Source: Rickettsiales bacterium
GTDB taxonomy: Bacteria; Pseudomonadota; Alphaproteobacteria; Rickettsiales; UBA1997
Length of the DNA stretch: 17,244 nucleotides
Assembly: GCA_009693885.1 (NCBI GenBank)
Contig: SHWK01000009.1
Location: 1-17,244 of the forward strand
Direction of reading: 5' to 3'
A program made the position numbers and the translations under genes. This document shows, in pieces, positions 1 to 6,420 of this stretch (position 1 is its first letter; each line of letters begins with the position of its first letter). A model generated the notes under the pieces. That model saw nothing but the letters and a program-made list of their open reading frames with translations, was not told where the DNA came from and did not search any database.

Positions 1-1
1 T

Positions 2-43
2 ATAGCGGCAACATCTGCCGTAAAAACAATTACAAATCCATAG
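2..43 (+). CDS. possible 3' end of an upstream gene (partial)
   Basis: Reading from base 2, one frame is open for 13 codons (IAATSAVKTITNP) and stops at TAG 41-43. The stop lies about 40 bases before the terminator at 83-110, which is where the end of a rightward gene would be expected. The piece is too short to identify, and a chance open frame is quite possible. A 5-bp inverted repeat (6-10 with 16-20) lies inside it. Confidence 0.2.
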   Translation: MAATSAVKTITNP

Positions 44-75
44 CGGGTATTACAAAGTTAGTATATTTTTCTAAT

Positions 76-118
76 AAAAAAAGGCCGAGAGAATTATTAC
101 CCTCTCGGCCTTTCTTTT
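76..118. terminator. bidirectional intrinsic terminator
   Basis: A perfect 9-bp GC-rich stem (83-91 GGCCGAGAG with 102-110 CTCTCGGCC) encloses a 10-base loop. An A-run (76-82) precedes it and a T-rich run (TTTCTTTT, 111-118) follows it, so it has the shape of a Rho-independent terminator on both strands. It would end the leftward argH/tatC/small-ORF transcript and any rightward gene entering from the left edge. Confidence 0.88.
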
Positions 119-136
119 ACTTTTTAGATTTTACTA

Positions 137-247
137 CTACTTTTTTTTCGCAGTAGATTTTTTAACTACTTTTTTAACTGTTTTTTTAGCAGCTACTTTT
201 TTAACTACTTTTTTAACTACTTTTTTTACTGCTTTTTTTACTGCCAT
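137..247 (-). CDS. tiny lysine/valine-repeat basic protein (36 aa), histone-H1-tail-like
   Basis: Reading leftward from ATG 247-245 to TAG 139-137 gives 36 residues: MAVKKAVKK followed by repeated VVKK/VAAKK/TVKK units and ending STAKKK. About half of the residues are lysine, nearly all encoded by AAA; the rest are almost only Val and Ala, with two Thr and one Ser. There is no membrane segment or enzyme motif. This composition is like the lysine/alanine tails of bacterial histone H1-like proteins, which bind DNA or RNA without sequence specificity, but here the tail is the whole protein. It begins 7 bases after the tatC stop and ends just before a strong terminator, so it may be the last gene of that transcript. 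No Shine-Dalgarno sequence is visible. A non-coding A-rich repeat that happens to stay open is the alternative. That the in-frame tetrad repeat runs from an ATG to a stop favours coding. Confidence 0.55.
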   Translation of the reverse strand: MAVKKAVKKVVKKVVKKVAAKKTVKKVVKKSTAKKK

Positions 248-254
248 AAAAGTT

Positions 255-1001
255 TTATTTTAATTTGTTAATTTTATTTCCAATAAGAATGACAATTTCA
301 AATAATAAAATCATTGGAATTGCTAAACTTATCTGACTCAAGACATCAGGCGGAGTAAGGATCGCGGCTACTATAAAAATAATCACAATCCAATACTTTC
401 GTCTTTTTCTTAAATCATCAGGAGTAAGAAAACCAATTCTAAATAAAAAAAGCAAGAGAATTGGTGATTGAAATGCAATTCCAAATGAAAAAAGTAAATC
501 AATTATCAAATTTAAATATTCAGAAATTTTTGTTTCGAGTTGAATTGGAATTATTGATGATCCTACAAGACCTTGAGCCTCAAAGCTTAAGAAGAATTTA
601 AAAGTTAGCGGAAGAAGAAAGAAATATGCAAGTGCCGCTCCGCATAAAAATAAAAATGGCGCAAAAAATAATAATAAAATTATGAACTTTTTTTCTTTTT
701 TGAATAAAGCTGGCGCTAAAAAAAGATAAAGTTGAATAAAAAATACTGGTAAAGAGAAAAATAATGCAGCATAAAAAGCAACTCTTGTAAAGGTGATGAA
801 GCCTTCAGCTGGACTGGTGTAGATCAATCTTCTATTCTGTTGATCAGCAAAAGATTCTGCTAATGGTTGTAATAGAAATTGATAAATTTCTGCAGAGAAA
901 AAGTAACAGGTGCAAAACGCTACAATCAAAAATGTTACACAAAAAATTATCCGTCTTTTTAATTCTACTAGATGTTCTTGGAGAGAAATTTTTTCAGTCA
1001 C
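255..1001 (-). CDS. tatC: Sec-independent protein translocase subunit TatC
   Basis: TatC is the multi-spanning membrane subunit that binds the twin-arginine signal of folded proteins and recruits TatA for export. The 248-residue length is usual for the family. The cytoplasmic N-terminus carries the expected 'HLVELKRRI' motif (residues 10-18). A conserved glutamate of the first cytoplasmic loop is present near 103 (KKEKK). Six hydrophobic segments can be traced, at about 18-36, 72-96, 107-131, 162-185, 203-216 and 222-240. The motif 'FGIAFQSP' (173-180) has Gln where E. coli has Glu, as is common in alphaproteobacteria. tatA and tatB are not next to it; the neighbour upstream is argH, 55 bases away, with a hairpin between. 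It is probably read from the argH side. Confidence 0.95.
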   Translation of the reverse strand: MTEKISLQEHLVELKRRIIFCVTFLIVAFCTCYFFSAEIYQFLLQPLAESFADQQNRRLIYTSPAEGFITFTRVAFYAALFFSLPVFFIQLYLFLAPALFKKEKKFIILLLFFAPFLFLCGAALAYFFLLPLTFKFFLSFEAQGLVGSSIIPIQLETKISEYLNLIIDLLFSFGIAFQSPILLLFLFRIGFLTPDDLRKRRKYWIVIIFIVAAILTPPDVLSQISLAIPMILLFEIVILIGNKINKLK

Positions 1002-1024
1002 GATATGTTTAGTGAGATTGATTT

Positions 1025-1060
1025 ATAATTGTGAGCGCCTGAATGGGTGCTGACAATTAT
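1025..1060. repeat. long intergenic hairpin between argH and tatC
   Basis: ATAATTGT-G-AGCGCC (1025-1039) pairs with GGTGCT-G-ACAATTAT (1046-1060) around the 6-base loop 1040-1045. Arms: 8 bp, one G/G mismatch, then 6 bp including one G/T pair. The hairpin covers the argH stop codon. No T-run follows on the leftward transcript, so it is not a classical terminator there; an mRNA stability or processing element, or a small palindromic repeat, are other options. It shares the pattern AGCGCC-N-ATGGGYGC with the hairpin at 3723-3745. Confidence 0.6.
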
Positions 1061-2454
1061 GCATTTTGTAAAAACTTTTTTGCTATTATGATCTGGGCTT
1101 TAACCGCGCTGCCCGCTGTTCCGCCAAAGCTAATTCTTGAATTTATAGAATTTTCTACAGTCAGTACATCGAAAATTTTTGCTGAGATTTTTTTCTCTAC
1201 TTTTTGCAAATCAGAAATTTTTAGTTGATGTAAATCTAATTTTTTTTCTTCCGCCATTTTTACGATTGATCCCGTGATATGATGTGCGTTGCGAAATGGA
1301 ATTTGTAAATTTTTTACTAACCAATCAGCTAAATCAGTTGCAGTTGAATAGCCGGTTTTTGACATTGCTAACATTTTTTCTTTATTAACTGACATATCCA
1401 AAACCATGCCAGACATGGCTCGCAAGGCTAGTTGAATATTTGTGCTCGCATCAAATACAACTTCTTTATCTTCTTGCATATCTTTTGAATAGGTGAGGGG
1501 GAGGCCTTTTATCACCGTGAGAAGAGAAAATAATGCACCGAAAATTCTGCCAGATTTTGCGCGGATTAATTCTGCAGCATCAGGATTTTTTTTCTGTGGC
1601 ATGATCGAGCTGCCCGAAGTAAAGGCGTCGGAGAGTTTGATAAATTCAAAACCTTTGCTCATCCAAATGATAATTTCTTCAGCGAAGCGTGAAAGATGTA
1701 ATGCGATTAGCGATGTGCAAGATAAAAATTCGATAGCAAAATCGCGATCAGAAACTGAATCCATTGAGTTGGCGGTTGGTTTATCGAAGCCAAGAGATTT
1801 TGCGGTGGCGAAGCGATCAATCGGAAATGATGTTCCTGCCATTGCGCAAGCGCCAAGAGGGCATTCGTTCATTCTGGCACGTAAATCATCTAAACGCGAA
1901 ATATCACGCTTAAACATCTCAAAATAGGCCAACAAATGATGAGAAAACAAAACGGGTTGAGCAACTTGCAAATGTGTGAATCCCGGCATGATTACATCAA
2001 GATTTTTTTCTGCCTTAGTAACAAAGTTTTTTTCTAAATCGATGAGTAACTCACGGATTGAATCAACTTCATCACGAATAAATAAACGAAAATCTGTTGC
2101 AACTTGATCATTGCGAGAGCGAGCAGTATGAAGCTTTCCCGCTACATCACCGATAATTTCTTTGAGGCGTGATTCAATATTCATATGAATATCCTCAAGC
2201 TCTTTTTTGAAAATAAATTTGCCGCTATCAATTTCTTTTTCAATTTTTTTTAGACCTTCGATAATTTGTTTTGCTTCGGGCTGAGAAATAATTTTTGCAG
2301 CAGAAAGCATTTGCGCATGAGCAATTGATCCCGCAATATCTTGCTTATAGAGTTTGTGATCAAAACTAATTGATTGATTAATTTCTAGCATCATTTGTGA
2401 AGGGCTAGCATCAAATCTGCCGCCCCACATTTTATTTGCAGAATTTTTTTTCAT
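1057..2454 (-). CDS. argH: argininosuccinate lyase
   Basis: Cleaves argininosuccinate to arginine and fumarate, the last step of arginine biosynthesis; a cytoplasmic homotetramer of the fumarase/aspartase superfamily. The 465 residues match the usual length. Visible landmarks, in order: 'MWGGRF' at 9-14, 'ARSRNDQVATDFRL' from 111, the 'THLQVAQP' segment around His161, and the family signature 'GSSIMPQKKNPD' at 281-292 with the catalytic serine. The ATG start at 2454 gives the expected short N-terminus before MWGGRF. It diverges from ftsW across 121 bases and is followed by tatC. Its presence suggests that this organism still makes arginine, although argG is not in the window. An overlapping plus-strand open frame inside it (1493-1927) is a shadow. 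Confidence 0.97.
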   Translation of the reverse strand: MKKNSANKMWGGRFDASPSQMMLEINQSISFDHKLYKQDIAGSIAHAQMLSAAKIISQPEAKQIIEGLKKIEKEIDSGKFIFKKELEDIHMNIESRLKEIIGDVAGKLHTARSRNDQVATDFRLFIRDEVDSIRELLIDLEKNFVTKAEKNLDVIMPGFTHLQVAQPVLFSHHLLAYFEMFKRDISRLDDLRARMNECPLGACAMAGTSFPIDRFATAKSLGFDKPTANSMDSVSDRDFAIEFLSCTSLIALHLSRFAEEIIIWMSKGFEFIKLSDAFTSGSSIMPQKKNPDAAELIRAKSGRIFGALFSLLTVIKGLPLTYSKDMQEDKEVVFDASTNIQLALRAMSGMVLDMSVNKEKMLAMSKTGYSTATDLADWLVKNLQIPFRNAHHITGSIVKMAEEKKLDLHQLKISDLQKVEKKISAKIFDVLTVENSINSRISFGGTAGSAVKAQIIIAKKFLQNA

Positions 2455-2480
2455 AATATTCTATTGTAGATTATGTGGGT

Positions 2481-2496
2481 TGCAGCAAATGCTGCA
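2481..2496. promoter_or_regulatory. perfect 6-bp palindrome in the argH leader region
   Basis: TGCAGC-AAAT-GCTGCA is a perfect inverted repeat with a 4-base spacer, sitting 26 bases upstream of the argH ATG and upstream of the ftsW promoter candidate. It could be a regulator-binding site or a small mRNA hairpin in the argH leader. No regulator can be named; it does not match the ARG-box pattern known from enterobacteria. Confidence 0.35.
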
Positions 2497-2515
2497 TAAA
2501 AACAAAATTAGCGTC

Positions 2516-2543
2516 CTTGCAATTATAGTTGTAAATTTATAAT
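2516..2543 (+). promoter_or_regulatory. candidate sigma-70-type promoter for ftsW
   Basis: CTTGCA (2516-2521) is followed after 16 bases by a perfect TATAAT (2538-2543), which would start transcription near 2550, about 25 bases before the ftsW ATG. On the other strand ATTATA at 2522-2527 reads TATAAT and might serve argH, so the two promoters could overlap. AT-richness makes chance matches common. Confidence 0.45.
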
Positions 2544-2575
2544 TTAAAATTTCTAATTTCTTAAAATTATTTAAA

Positions 2576-3721
2576 ATGGATAATCAGCATTTCGACCGCA
2601 ATTCTCTAGGGCCAATCACTAAATGGTGGATCGATATTGATAAAATCAATGTTATGATCATTTTTGCCATTATCATTTTTGGCTTAATGATGACGGCCAC
2701 TTCTAGCACCGCAATTGCCAAAAGAATCGATGTCACAAAATTTTTCTTTCTCAATAAGCAGATAATTTTTGCTTGCATGGCCCTGGTTTTATTGGTCGTA
2801 ATCTCGTTTCTTGATCAAGAATATATAAAATTTTTCGCCATAATAGGGCTTGGAGCAACAATTTTACTGTTAATCGCGGTATTATTTTTTGGCCTTGAAG
2901 CTAAAGGAGCAAAGCGCTGGATCTATCTTGCGGGCTTTACTTTGCAGCCTTCAGAATTTGCTAAAACTTTTTTTATTATTGTGAATGCATATGTTTTGCA
3001 AAAATATCATAATGCAAAATGGACGCTAAAATATGGAATTTCATTAAGTTTATATCTAACAATTGTTACTTTATTAGTTTTGCAGCCTGATATTGGTATG
3101 ACGATTACTCTTACAGCCATGTGGATTGCGCAGCTTTTTATCTACGGAATTCCTATGGCGATAATTTTTATCGTAGCATTTTTTGGATTCCTTGGGGCAA
3201 TAACCGCCTATGTCGCGCTGCCCCATGTCGAAGATCGTATCAATAAATTTCTTGATGGTGAGGGCAAAAATTATCAGGTTGAAAGATCGCTCGATGCCTT
3301 TGTTAACGGCTCATTCTTCGGCACCGGTCCCGGAAATGGTGTAGTAAAAAAATTCATCCCCGATGCTCACACTGATTTTATTTTTGCGGTAATCGGCGAA
3401 GAATATGGTGCGCTAACTTGTGCAATGATTATAATTTTATTCGCCTATCTCATTACTAGAATCGTCAAGCGTGCGCTTGATGAAGAAAATATGTTTGTGT
3501 ATCTCTCGCTTTTTGGTTTAATGATGCAATTTACAATTCAAGTGATTGTCAATATCGGTGTAAATTTACGACTTCTTCCTGCTAAAGGAATGACGCTTCC
3601 ATTTATAAGTTATGGGGGCTCGTCGATGATCTCAATGGCGATTTGCTTTGGGCTAATTCTAGCTTTTACAAAGCGAAAATATCATCGCGATGTTGATTAT
3701 GGAAATTTAAAACTGATTTGA
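2576..3721 (+). CDS. ftsW: cell-division peptidoglycan glycosyltransferase FtsW (SEDS family)
   Basis: A SEDS-family polytopic membrane protein that polymerises lipid II into septal glycan together with a class B penicillin-binding protein. The 381 residues contain about ten hydrophobic segments. Key motifs: 'GLEAKGAKRWI' (106-116), 'QPSEFAK' (124-130), 'GTGPGNG' (249-255), 'PDAHTDFIFAVIGEEYG' (262-278) with the catalytic-loop aspartate D267, and 'LPAKGMTLPFISYGGSS' (334-350). The 'AKGMTLPFISYGGSS' form and the N-terminal 'WWIDIDKINVMIIF' point to FtsW rather than RodA, which usually has 'TGIPLPLVSYGGSS'. It stands alone here, outside the division/cell-wall cluster where ftsW is usually found. 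The start follows a good promoter candidate but has no clear Shine-Dalgarno sequence. Confidence 0.9.
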   Translation: MDNQHFDRNSLGPITKWWIDIDKINVMIIFAIIIFGLMMTATSSTAIAKRIDVTKFFFLNKQIIFACMALVLLVVISFLDQEYIKFFAIIGLGATILLLIAVLFFGLEAKGAKRWIYLAGFTLQPSEFAKTFFIIVNAYVLQKYHNAKWTLKYGISLSLYLTIVTLLVLQPDIGMTITLTAMWIAQLFIYGIPMAIIFIVAFFGFLGAITAYVALPHVEDRINKFLDGEGKNYQVERSLDAFVNGSFFGTGPGNGVVKKFIPDAHTDFIFAVIGEEYGALTCAMIIILFAYLITRIVKRALDEENMFVYLSLFGLMMQFTIQVIVNIGVNLRLLPAKGMTLPFISYGGSSMISMAICFGLILAFTKRKYHRDVDYGNLKLI

Positions 3722-3722
3722 T

Positions 3723-3745
3723 TTAGCGCCGCCGATGGGCGCCAA
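3723..3745. terminator. short GC hairpin between converging ftsW and lipoprotein genes
   Basis: GCGCC (3726-3730) pairs with GGCGC (3738-3742) around a 7-base loop; after an A/C mismatch two T-A pairs continue the stem. It sits between two converging stop codons, where a bidirectional terminator is expected, but only 'GATTTT' follows and no clean T-run. Its AGCGCC...ATGGGCGC core resembles the hairpin after argH. Confidence 0.35.
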
Positions 3746-3753
3746 TACAGATT

Positions 3754-4281
3754 TTAGCGCGAAATAGTCTCAACAAAAAATTTCACTAAATCATCACCGT
3801 TATAATTTAAAAATTCGATTTCTAATTTTTCTTTATCACGCTTGAACCTTAGTAATTCAACCTTTGGCTGGTTATTTTTGAGATTTTTCCACCCCAACTG
3901 TGGCAAGGTTTTTGTATAAAAATCCTTCACTTTTTGCAAATCATCAGAACTTTTATAGGTGATTGCAATGATGCTGCCACTTGCAGAATCAAAATCTAAA
4001 TCTTCATCAGAAACTTTGTTTAAACCGGCGGCGAGAGGAATATCTTTGCTACCAGCAACGAATGAAGTTGTTGAGATAGCTGAGAAATTTGTAGTTGGCA
4101 AGCTGCCATTTCTACCAGTTTCATAATCTGCTTGATTATCAGAATGACCTAAATTCTCATTAGAATAAATAGTATCGCTTTGGTTATTGAAGAGATGGCA
4201 TGAGGATAAAGGTGTAATTAAGCATATCGCGAGAATAATTTTATAAAAATTTGTGAGAGAATTTTTTTGAGAAATGATCAT
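3754..4281 (-). CDS. predicted lipoprotein of unknown function, mutM neighbour
   Basis: The 175 residues start with a basic N-terminus, a hydrophobic stretch (15-25) and a lipobox 'LSSC' with the lipidated cysteine at 28, so the mature protein should be anchored to a membrane on the periplasmic side. Residues 30-75 are a low-complexity Ser/Asn/Thr linker. The C-terminal 95 residues form a compact alpha/beta domain: 'DIPLAAGLNKV', then 'DFDSASGSIIAITYKS', a helix 'VKDFYTKTLPQLGWK', then strands with 'LRFKRDKEKLEIEF'. Similar short proteins with a 'YxxTLPQLGW' helix occur in alphaproteobacteria without a known function. It begins 3 bases after the mutM stop, so the two are almost certainly cotranscribed. 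Confidence 0.85.
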   Translation of the reverse strand: MIISQKNSLTNFYKIILAICLITPLSSCHLFNNQSDTIYSNENLGHSDNQADYETGRNGSLPTTNFSAISTTSFVAGSKDIPLAAGLNKVSDEDLDFDSASGSIIAITYKSSDDLQKVKDFYTKTLPQLGWKNLKNNQPKVELLRFKRDKEKLEIEFLNYNGDDLVKFFVETISR

Positions 4282-4284
4282 AAT

Positions 4285-5097
4285 TTATTTTTGACAATTA
4301 TTACAAAAGAAGCTTGAGCGTCCATTTTGTACTATTTTTGTAATGATATTGTTACAATGCAAACATTTTTTTCCATTATTGCCATAAACTTTGAAATTAT
4401 TTTGAAAATTACCCTGTTTTCCTGCAGAATTAACATAATCATTGATCGAGGAGCCGCCTAGCTTAATTGCTTTTCGTAAAATATTTCTAATATTATTAAC
4501 TAGTTTTTTAATTTCAGTTTTTGTTAAAGAAGAGGCGTCGCGCAGTGGCGAGAGTCTTGTCTTGAATAAAGATTCGTTGATATAAATATTTCCGACACCA
4601 ACAACAATTTCATTATCCATCATACTGGTTTTGATGTTCATTTTTTTGCTTGATAATTTTTGGGCTAAATATTTTTCATTGAAATTCTCAGAGAGTGGCT
4701 CTGGCCCAAGCTTAGCGAGAATCTTATGTTTGGTTAAATCTTTTGTATAAACCAAATCAACAAAACCAAAACGACGCGGATCATTAAAAATTAATTGTGA
4801 TCCATTATTGAATTCGCAAATAAAATGATCATGTTGAGGATGTTTGGTTTTAGCATCTACAACTATGCTACCACTCATTCCTAGATGTATTATTAAGTTG
4901 CAATTGCCACTAAAATTAATAATTAAATAGCGAGCACGACGATCGATTTTATTGATAATTTTGTTGTTAAGAATTGATAAATCAAGCGTTGAAGGGCTGC
5001 GCAATTTTTTCTCCGAACGAAAGACCTTAACAATTTTTTTGCCAATTAATCTCTCAAGACCACGGCGGATTGTTTCAACTTCTGGTAATTCTGGCAT
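4285..5097 (-). CDS. mutM: formamidopyrimidine-DNA glycosylase (Fpg/MutM)
   Basis: A bifunctional DNA glycosylase/AP lyase that removes 8-oxoguanine and formamidopyrimidines. The 270 residues match the family closely. Pro2 (Schiff-base nucleophile) and Glu3 are present in 'MPELPEVETIRRGL'. Further landmarks are 'IIHLGMSGS', 'DPRRFGFVDL' and 'VGVGNIYINESLF' in the helix-two-turn-helix region. The C-terminal zinc finger has C245-x2-C248-x16-C265-x2-C268, with the substrate-contacting Arg260 in 'GRSSFFC'. Nothing essential is missing. The ATG at 5097 is fixed, since Pro must be residue 2. It is divergent from queH across 62 bases and followed by a lipoprotein gene. Confidence 0.97.
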   Translation of the reverse strand: MPELPEVETIRRGLERLIGKKIVKVFRSEKKLRSPSTLDLSILNNKIINKIDRRARYLIINFSGNCNLIIHLGMSGSIVVDAKTKHPQHDHFICEFNNGSQLIFNDPRRFGFVDLVYTKDLTKHKILAKLGPEPLSENFNEKYLAQKLSSKKMNIKTSMMDNEIVVGVGNIYINESLFKTRLSPLRDASSLTKTEIKKLVNNIRNILRKAIKLGGSSINDYVNSAGKQGNFQNNFKVYGNNGKKCLHCNNIITKIVQNGRSSFFCNNCQK

Positions 5098-5126
5098 TGA
5101 AAGGGGTTTTAAATTTTAAATTTATA
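5097..5126 (+). promoter_or_regulatory. candidate promoter for queH
   Basis: TTGAAA (5097-5102), an 18-base spacer and TTTATA (5121-5126) lie upstream of the proposed queH start at 5160. The match is moderate, and it faces the mutM promoter candidates within the same 62-base gap. Confidence 0.3.
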
Positions 5127-5159
5127 GTTATTATAAGTGTCTTGATCAAAAATATACAA
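5121..5159 (-). promoter_or_regulatory. candidate promoters for mutM and its lipoprotein partner
   Basis: On the minus strand two overlapping sigma-70-like boxes can be read: TTGTAT (5159-5154), 18 bases, TATAAT (5135-5130); and TTGATC (5149-5144), 17 bases, TATAAA (5126-5121). Either would give a short leader before the mutM ATG at 5097. Confidence 0.45.
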
Positions 5160-5843
5160 ATGTTTATGCAAAATTATGAATATGAATTAACGCTGCCAAA
5201 AGAGACTGGTGAAGATAAGCGTGTTTTGATTCACAGCTGCTGTGCGCCTTGTGCTGGAGACCTTATGGAGCGTATGAAAAAATCTGGAATTGACCTGACA
5301 ATTTTTTTCTATAATCCCAATATTCATCCAAAAAAAGAATATGAAATTCGTAAAAATGAAAATAAAAGATTTGCTGAAAAATTAGAAATCCCCTTTATCG
5401 ATGCTGATTATGATGTGCAAAACTGGTTTGCGCGTGCTAAAGGCCTAGAATTCGCGCCAGAAAGAGGCGAGCGCTGCACCAAATGTTTCGATATGCGTTT
5501 TGAACGCACCGCGCTTTATGCCTATGAAAATGGCTTTAAAACCATAACTTCTTCACTAGGAATTTCGCGCTGGAAAGATATGGATCAAATTAATGATTGT
5601 GGTATCCGCGCTGCTGCAAATTATGAAGGTATAAATTATTGGACATACAATTGGCGCAAGGCTGGCGGGGCAGAGCGTATGTATCAAATTGCCAAAAAAG
5701 AAGAATTCTACAAACAAGAATATTGCGGTTGTATTTTTTCTTTGCGTGATAGCAACGAATGGCGCGTTAAAAATGGTCGTGATGAAATTAAAATCGGTGA
5801 AGAATTTTATTCTGAAAGTGGAGTTGATCGCAAATTCACATAA
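5160..5843 (+). CDS. queH: epoxyqueuosine reductase QueH
   Basis: QueH (formerly DUF208) reduces epoxyqueuosine to queuosine at the wobble position of tRNAs with GUN anticodons; it replaces the cobalamin-dependent QueG in many bacteria. The predicted protein has 227 residues. It shows the vicinal cysteines of 'HSCCAPC' (27, 28, 31), the pair in 'ERCTKCFDMR' (106, 109) and 'EYCGC' (189, 191), which serve the iron-sulfur/iron centre and the redox disulfide; 'YNPNIHPKKEYEIRKNE' is also typical. The frame is open back to 5070, but that would overlap the divergent mutM start and add a hydrophobic stretch foreign to the family. I therefore start at ATG 5160; ATG 5166 is equally possible. No Shine-Dalgarno sequence is seen. 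Confidence 0.92.
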   Translation: MFMQNYEYELTLPKETGEDKRVLIHSCCAPCAGDLMERMKKSGIDLTIFFYNPNIHPKKEYEIRKNENKRFAEKLEIPFIDADYDVQNWFARAKGLEFAPERGERCTKCFDMRFERTALYAYENGFKTITSSLGISRWKDMDQINDCGIRAAANYEGINYWTYNWRKAGGAERMYQIAKKEEFYKQEYCGCIFSLRDSNEWRVKNGRDEIKIGEEFYSESGVDRKFT

Positions 5844-5933
5844 ATACATAAAAAGACTGTCGGCTATTATCTTTTTGCTCTATACCAAACCCGATTCAAA
5901 CCACCGATCTTTTTCAATCAGGTTTCGATATCC

Positions 5934-5968
5934 GGGATCCCCGCAAGTGGGGCGCCACCCGTGTGGTG
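5934..5968. repeat. GC-rich multi-palindrome block (REP-like)
   Basis: Four small palindromes are packed end to end in an AT-rich surrounding: GGGATCCC (5934-5941); CCCCG-CAAG-TGGGG (5939-5952); GGCGCC (5951-5956); and CACC-GTGT-GGTG (5957-5968). The base composition stands out sharply from both flanks. This is like the repetitive extragenic palindromes of many proteobacteria, though I see only one copy here. A structured small RNA is the alternative. Confidence 0.45.
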
Positions 5969-5981
5969 AAAAAAATTTAAA

Positions 5982-6019
5982 ATATACTAAATCGACTTCT
6001 TGAAGTTGATCTAGTATAT
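5982..6019. repeat. near-perfect 18-bp inverted repeat
   Basis: The left arm 5982-5999 (ATATACTAAATCGACTTC) and right arm 6002-6019 (GAAGTTGATCTAGTATAT) are complementary at 16 of 18 positions, with one of the two others a G-U pair in RNA, separated by only two bases. A direct copy of the right arm lies at 6333-6349 on the far side of the tRNA. No T-run follows, so it is not a plain terminator. Confidence 0.65.
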
Positions 6020-6183
6020 ATGACAAAATAGCTTTCCTAATGCTGATGATGCCAGTGCCACAACAATTATTTAGGATCGAACGGGAGTGCATTGCAAAGC
6101 AGGTGATTCTAGCTGTCGCGCCTCAGTATTTTCTGGCTTAAATGCTTGCGACTGATTTGATTATTAGATTTTAAAGAAAAAAC

Positions 6184-6258
<75 letters not shown>

Positions 6259-6276
6259 AAGAAGAAGAGGTCAAAG

Positions 6277-6304
6277 ATTTTATGGACAAAGAAATAATTT
6301 GCAA
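6277..6304 (-). promoter_or_regulatory. candidate promoter for tRNA-Gly
   Basis: On the minus strand TTGCAA (6304-6299), a 16-base spacer and TAAAAT (6282-6277) lie upstream of the tRNA; transcription would start about 12 bases before its 5' end, a normal leader for a tRNA. The -35 box is part of a small inverted repeat GCAAG-CAAT-CTTGC (6301-6314). Confidence 0.45.
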
Positions 6305-6332
6305 GCAATCTTGCTCTAAATTTATATTTTTA

Positions 6333-6349
6333 AAGTTGATTTAGTATAT
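6333..6349 (+). repeat. dispersed copy of the inverted-repeat arm
   Basis: AAGTTGATTTAGTATAT here matches 6003-6019 at 16 of 17 bases in the same orientation, and is the exact reverse complement of 5982-5998 except for one base. The three copies bracket tRNA-Gly and its promoter (5982 to 6349). A shorter relative (AAAGTTAGTATATTTTTCT) is seen near 55-73. Confidence 0.5.
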
Positions 6350-6420
6350 TTCTGAAATTAATCTATTGCGGTCGCGTCTTAGATCCTTGTATTTCAAGCT
6401 TCAATTTAGCTCAGTATCTC

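Larger units (their letters stand above)
5844..6183. other. gene-free region between queH and tRNA-Gly, with repeats
   Basis: No convincing gene is seen on either strand; the open frames present have no start context and no family features. A-rich/T-rich arms AAAAAGA and TCTTTTT (about 5850-5876) may form a weak queH terminator. 5934-5968 is a GC-rich palindromic block and 5982-6019 an inverted repeat (both listed separately). 6020-6183 has no recognisable RNA; a stretch near 6085-6127 faintly resembles pieces of a tRNA but cannot be folded as one. Confidence 0.6.

Noticed and set aside
1493..1927. 144-codon open frame on the plus strand
   Set aside because: It lies fully inside argH, which has full-length family motifs on the other strand; the plus-strand peptide has no recognisable features.
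2576..3721. Naming the SEDS protein rodA
   Set aside because: The 'LPAKGMTLPFISYGGSS' and 'PDAHTDFIFAVIGEE' forms and the N-terminal WWIDID segment fit FtsW better than RodA.
5070..5159. Longer queH reading frame starting at 5070
   Set aside because: It would overlap the divergent mutM start and add a hydrophobic N-terminus that the QueH family does not have.
5689..6003. 104-codon plus-strand frame running out of queH into the repeat region
   Set aside because: It overlaps the end of queH in another frame and its tail merely translates the palindromic block and inverted repeat.
5880..6092. 70-codon minus-strand frame across the repeats
   Set aside because: It is a translation of repeat DNA with no ribosome-binding site, signal or domain.
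6085..6127. tRNA-like fragment (TTGCAAA loop, ending GCGCCTCAG, suggestive of tRNA-Cys)
   Set aside because: The anticodon stem pairs at only three positions, no D or T arm can be folded and no matching 5' acceptor strand is present.
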